A stretch of DNA of 5,884 nucleotides from Phycisphaerales bacterium (GTDB lineage Bacteria; Planctomycetota; Phycisphaerae; Phycisphaerales; SM1A02), in contig JAQWRC010000385.1 in NCBI GenBank assembly GCA_029243925.1, positions 1 through 5,884 on the forward strand. Direction: 5' to 3'. The translations under genes were made by a program, and so were the position numbers. Shown one piece after another: positions 5,661-5,884 of this stretch. A model generated the notes under the pieces. That model was not told where the DNA came from. It searched no databases and saw only the letters and a program-made list of their open reading frames with translations. Numbering within the stretch: the stretch's first letter is position 1; every line of letters starts with the position of its first letter.

Positions 5661-5783
5661 TCGCCAACGTGAATGCCGGGCGTTCGAATCGCGGCACCAG
5701 CTTTCCCACCCGTGTCCCGGATCCCGGTCTCTCGCCGGCGTGTCCGGGCGAAGAAACCCCGCTTCACGGGGGGTTTTTCATTG
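5661..5783 (+). repeat. tRNA-Gly-derived repeat, copy 3
   Basis: Starts at GCCAACGTG, keeps the canonical T-loop TTCGAAT (5683-5689), but the T-stem (GGGCG/CGCGG) is broken as in copy 2 and the acceptor strand reads CACCAGC (5695-5701) in place of CACCCGC. The preceding bases do not pair to form an anticodon stem. Beyond the tRNA end it shares with copy 2 a long tail that includes the hairpin CGCCGG-CGTGT-CCGGGCG (bulged, within 5728-5754), then an intact terminator (5754-5778) and TCATTG as in copy 1. CCTACCCA occurs shortly upstream of both this copy (5635-5642) and copy 1 (85-92). After it, 5784-5884 shows no feature I can support. Confidence 0.75.
5754..5778 (+). terminator. Rho-independent terminator of repeat copy 3
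   Basis: AAACCCCG (5754-5761) pairs with the G-rich 3' arm ending in GGGTTT, with a CTTCA-type loop and a run of five T residues (5774-5778). It shares AACCCCGCTT with the terminator of copy 1, so the terminator appears to be an inherited part of the repeat unit. Confidence 0.75.
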
Positions 5784-5884
5784 CTCCTGTGGGTGGACCG
5801 GTTCATCTGGTGATCAGTTTTTGCTTGCCTGCATCTCATGCACTGGTACGGTAGTTGTTCTGATGAATGTTTGAACTTCCGAGA

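Larger units (their letters stand above)
3364..5663. mobile_element. Putative tRNA-Gly-bounded cassette 2 (recQ)
   Basis: Copies 2 and 3 of the repeat bracket a 2.3-kb unit that contains a single complete gene, recQ, with its own ribosome binding site and a downstream hairpin. The layout (one gene, one recombination-site-like repeat carrying a terminator) resembles an integron cassette in outline, but the repeat is a tRNA-Gly 3' half and not an attC site, and I found no R'/R'' core motifs. No recombinase lies inside. The unit is visibly richer in GC than cassette 1, in line with a separate origin. Confidence 0.4.

Noticed and set aside
104..5783. Integron attC sites or a CRISPR array
   Set aside because: The repeats are too long, too far apart and tRNA-like; no attC core (GTTRRRY/RYYYAAC) pairs were found, and there are no short regularly spaced repeats or cas genes.

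Overview
The window looks like bacterial chromosomal DNA from an accessory, cassette-like region. The two large genes have bacterial-style Shine-Dalgarno sites, and one encodes a textbook bacterial RecQ. The host cannot be named from the sequence. A moderately GC-rich environmental bacterium fits, and Planctomycetota (Phycisphaerae-like) is only a guess from the combination of genes and the look of the RecQ protein.

Layout: bases 1-103 hold no gene I can support. At 104-208, 3361-3480 and 5661-5783 lie three direct copies of an unusual repeat. Each begins in what would be the anticodon loop of a tRNA-Gly, runs through the variable region, T-arm and 3' acceptor strand (ending CACCCGC or a near match), and continues into a hairpin and a rho-independent terminator (decayed in copy 2). 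None has a recognisable tRNA 5' half, so none is a working tRNA gene. The first repeat interval (about 3.26 kb) contains a small orphan gene (346-747, +) and, convergent with it, a 703-residue CASTOR/POLLUX-type ion channel with a two-helix pore and tandem RCK domains (973-3084, -). The second interval (about 2.3 kb) contains a complete recQ helicase gene (3606-5498, +), followed by a hairpin and an 8-6-8 inverted repeat.

Main interpretation: tRNA 3' halves in direct orientation are the usual scar of tyrosine-recombinase integration into a tRNA gene. Two consecutive gene cassettes bounded by three such scars, with no integrase inside either, suggest a serial array of tRNA-targeted cassettes that may be moved in trans. 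This is inference. The repeats are directly visible; the mobility is not.

The genes show no obvious shared pathway. RecQ acts in DNA recombination and repair, the channel in membrane ion transport, and the small protein is unrecognised. They have separate expression signals and different base composition (the recQ cassette is visibly more GC-rich than the channel gene), which fits independent acquisition better than an operon.
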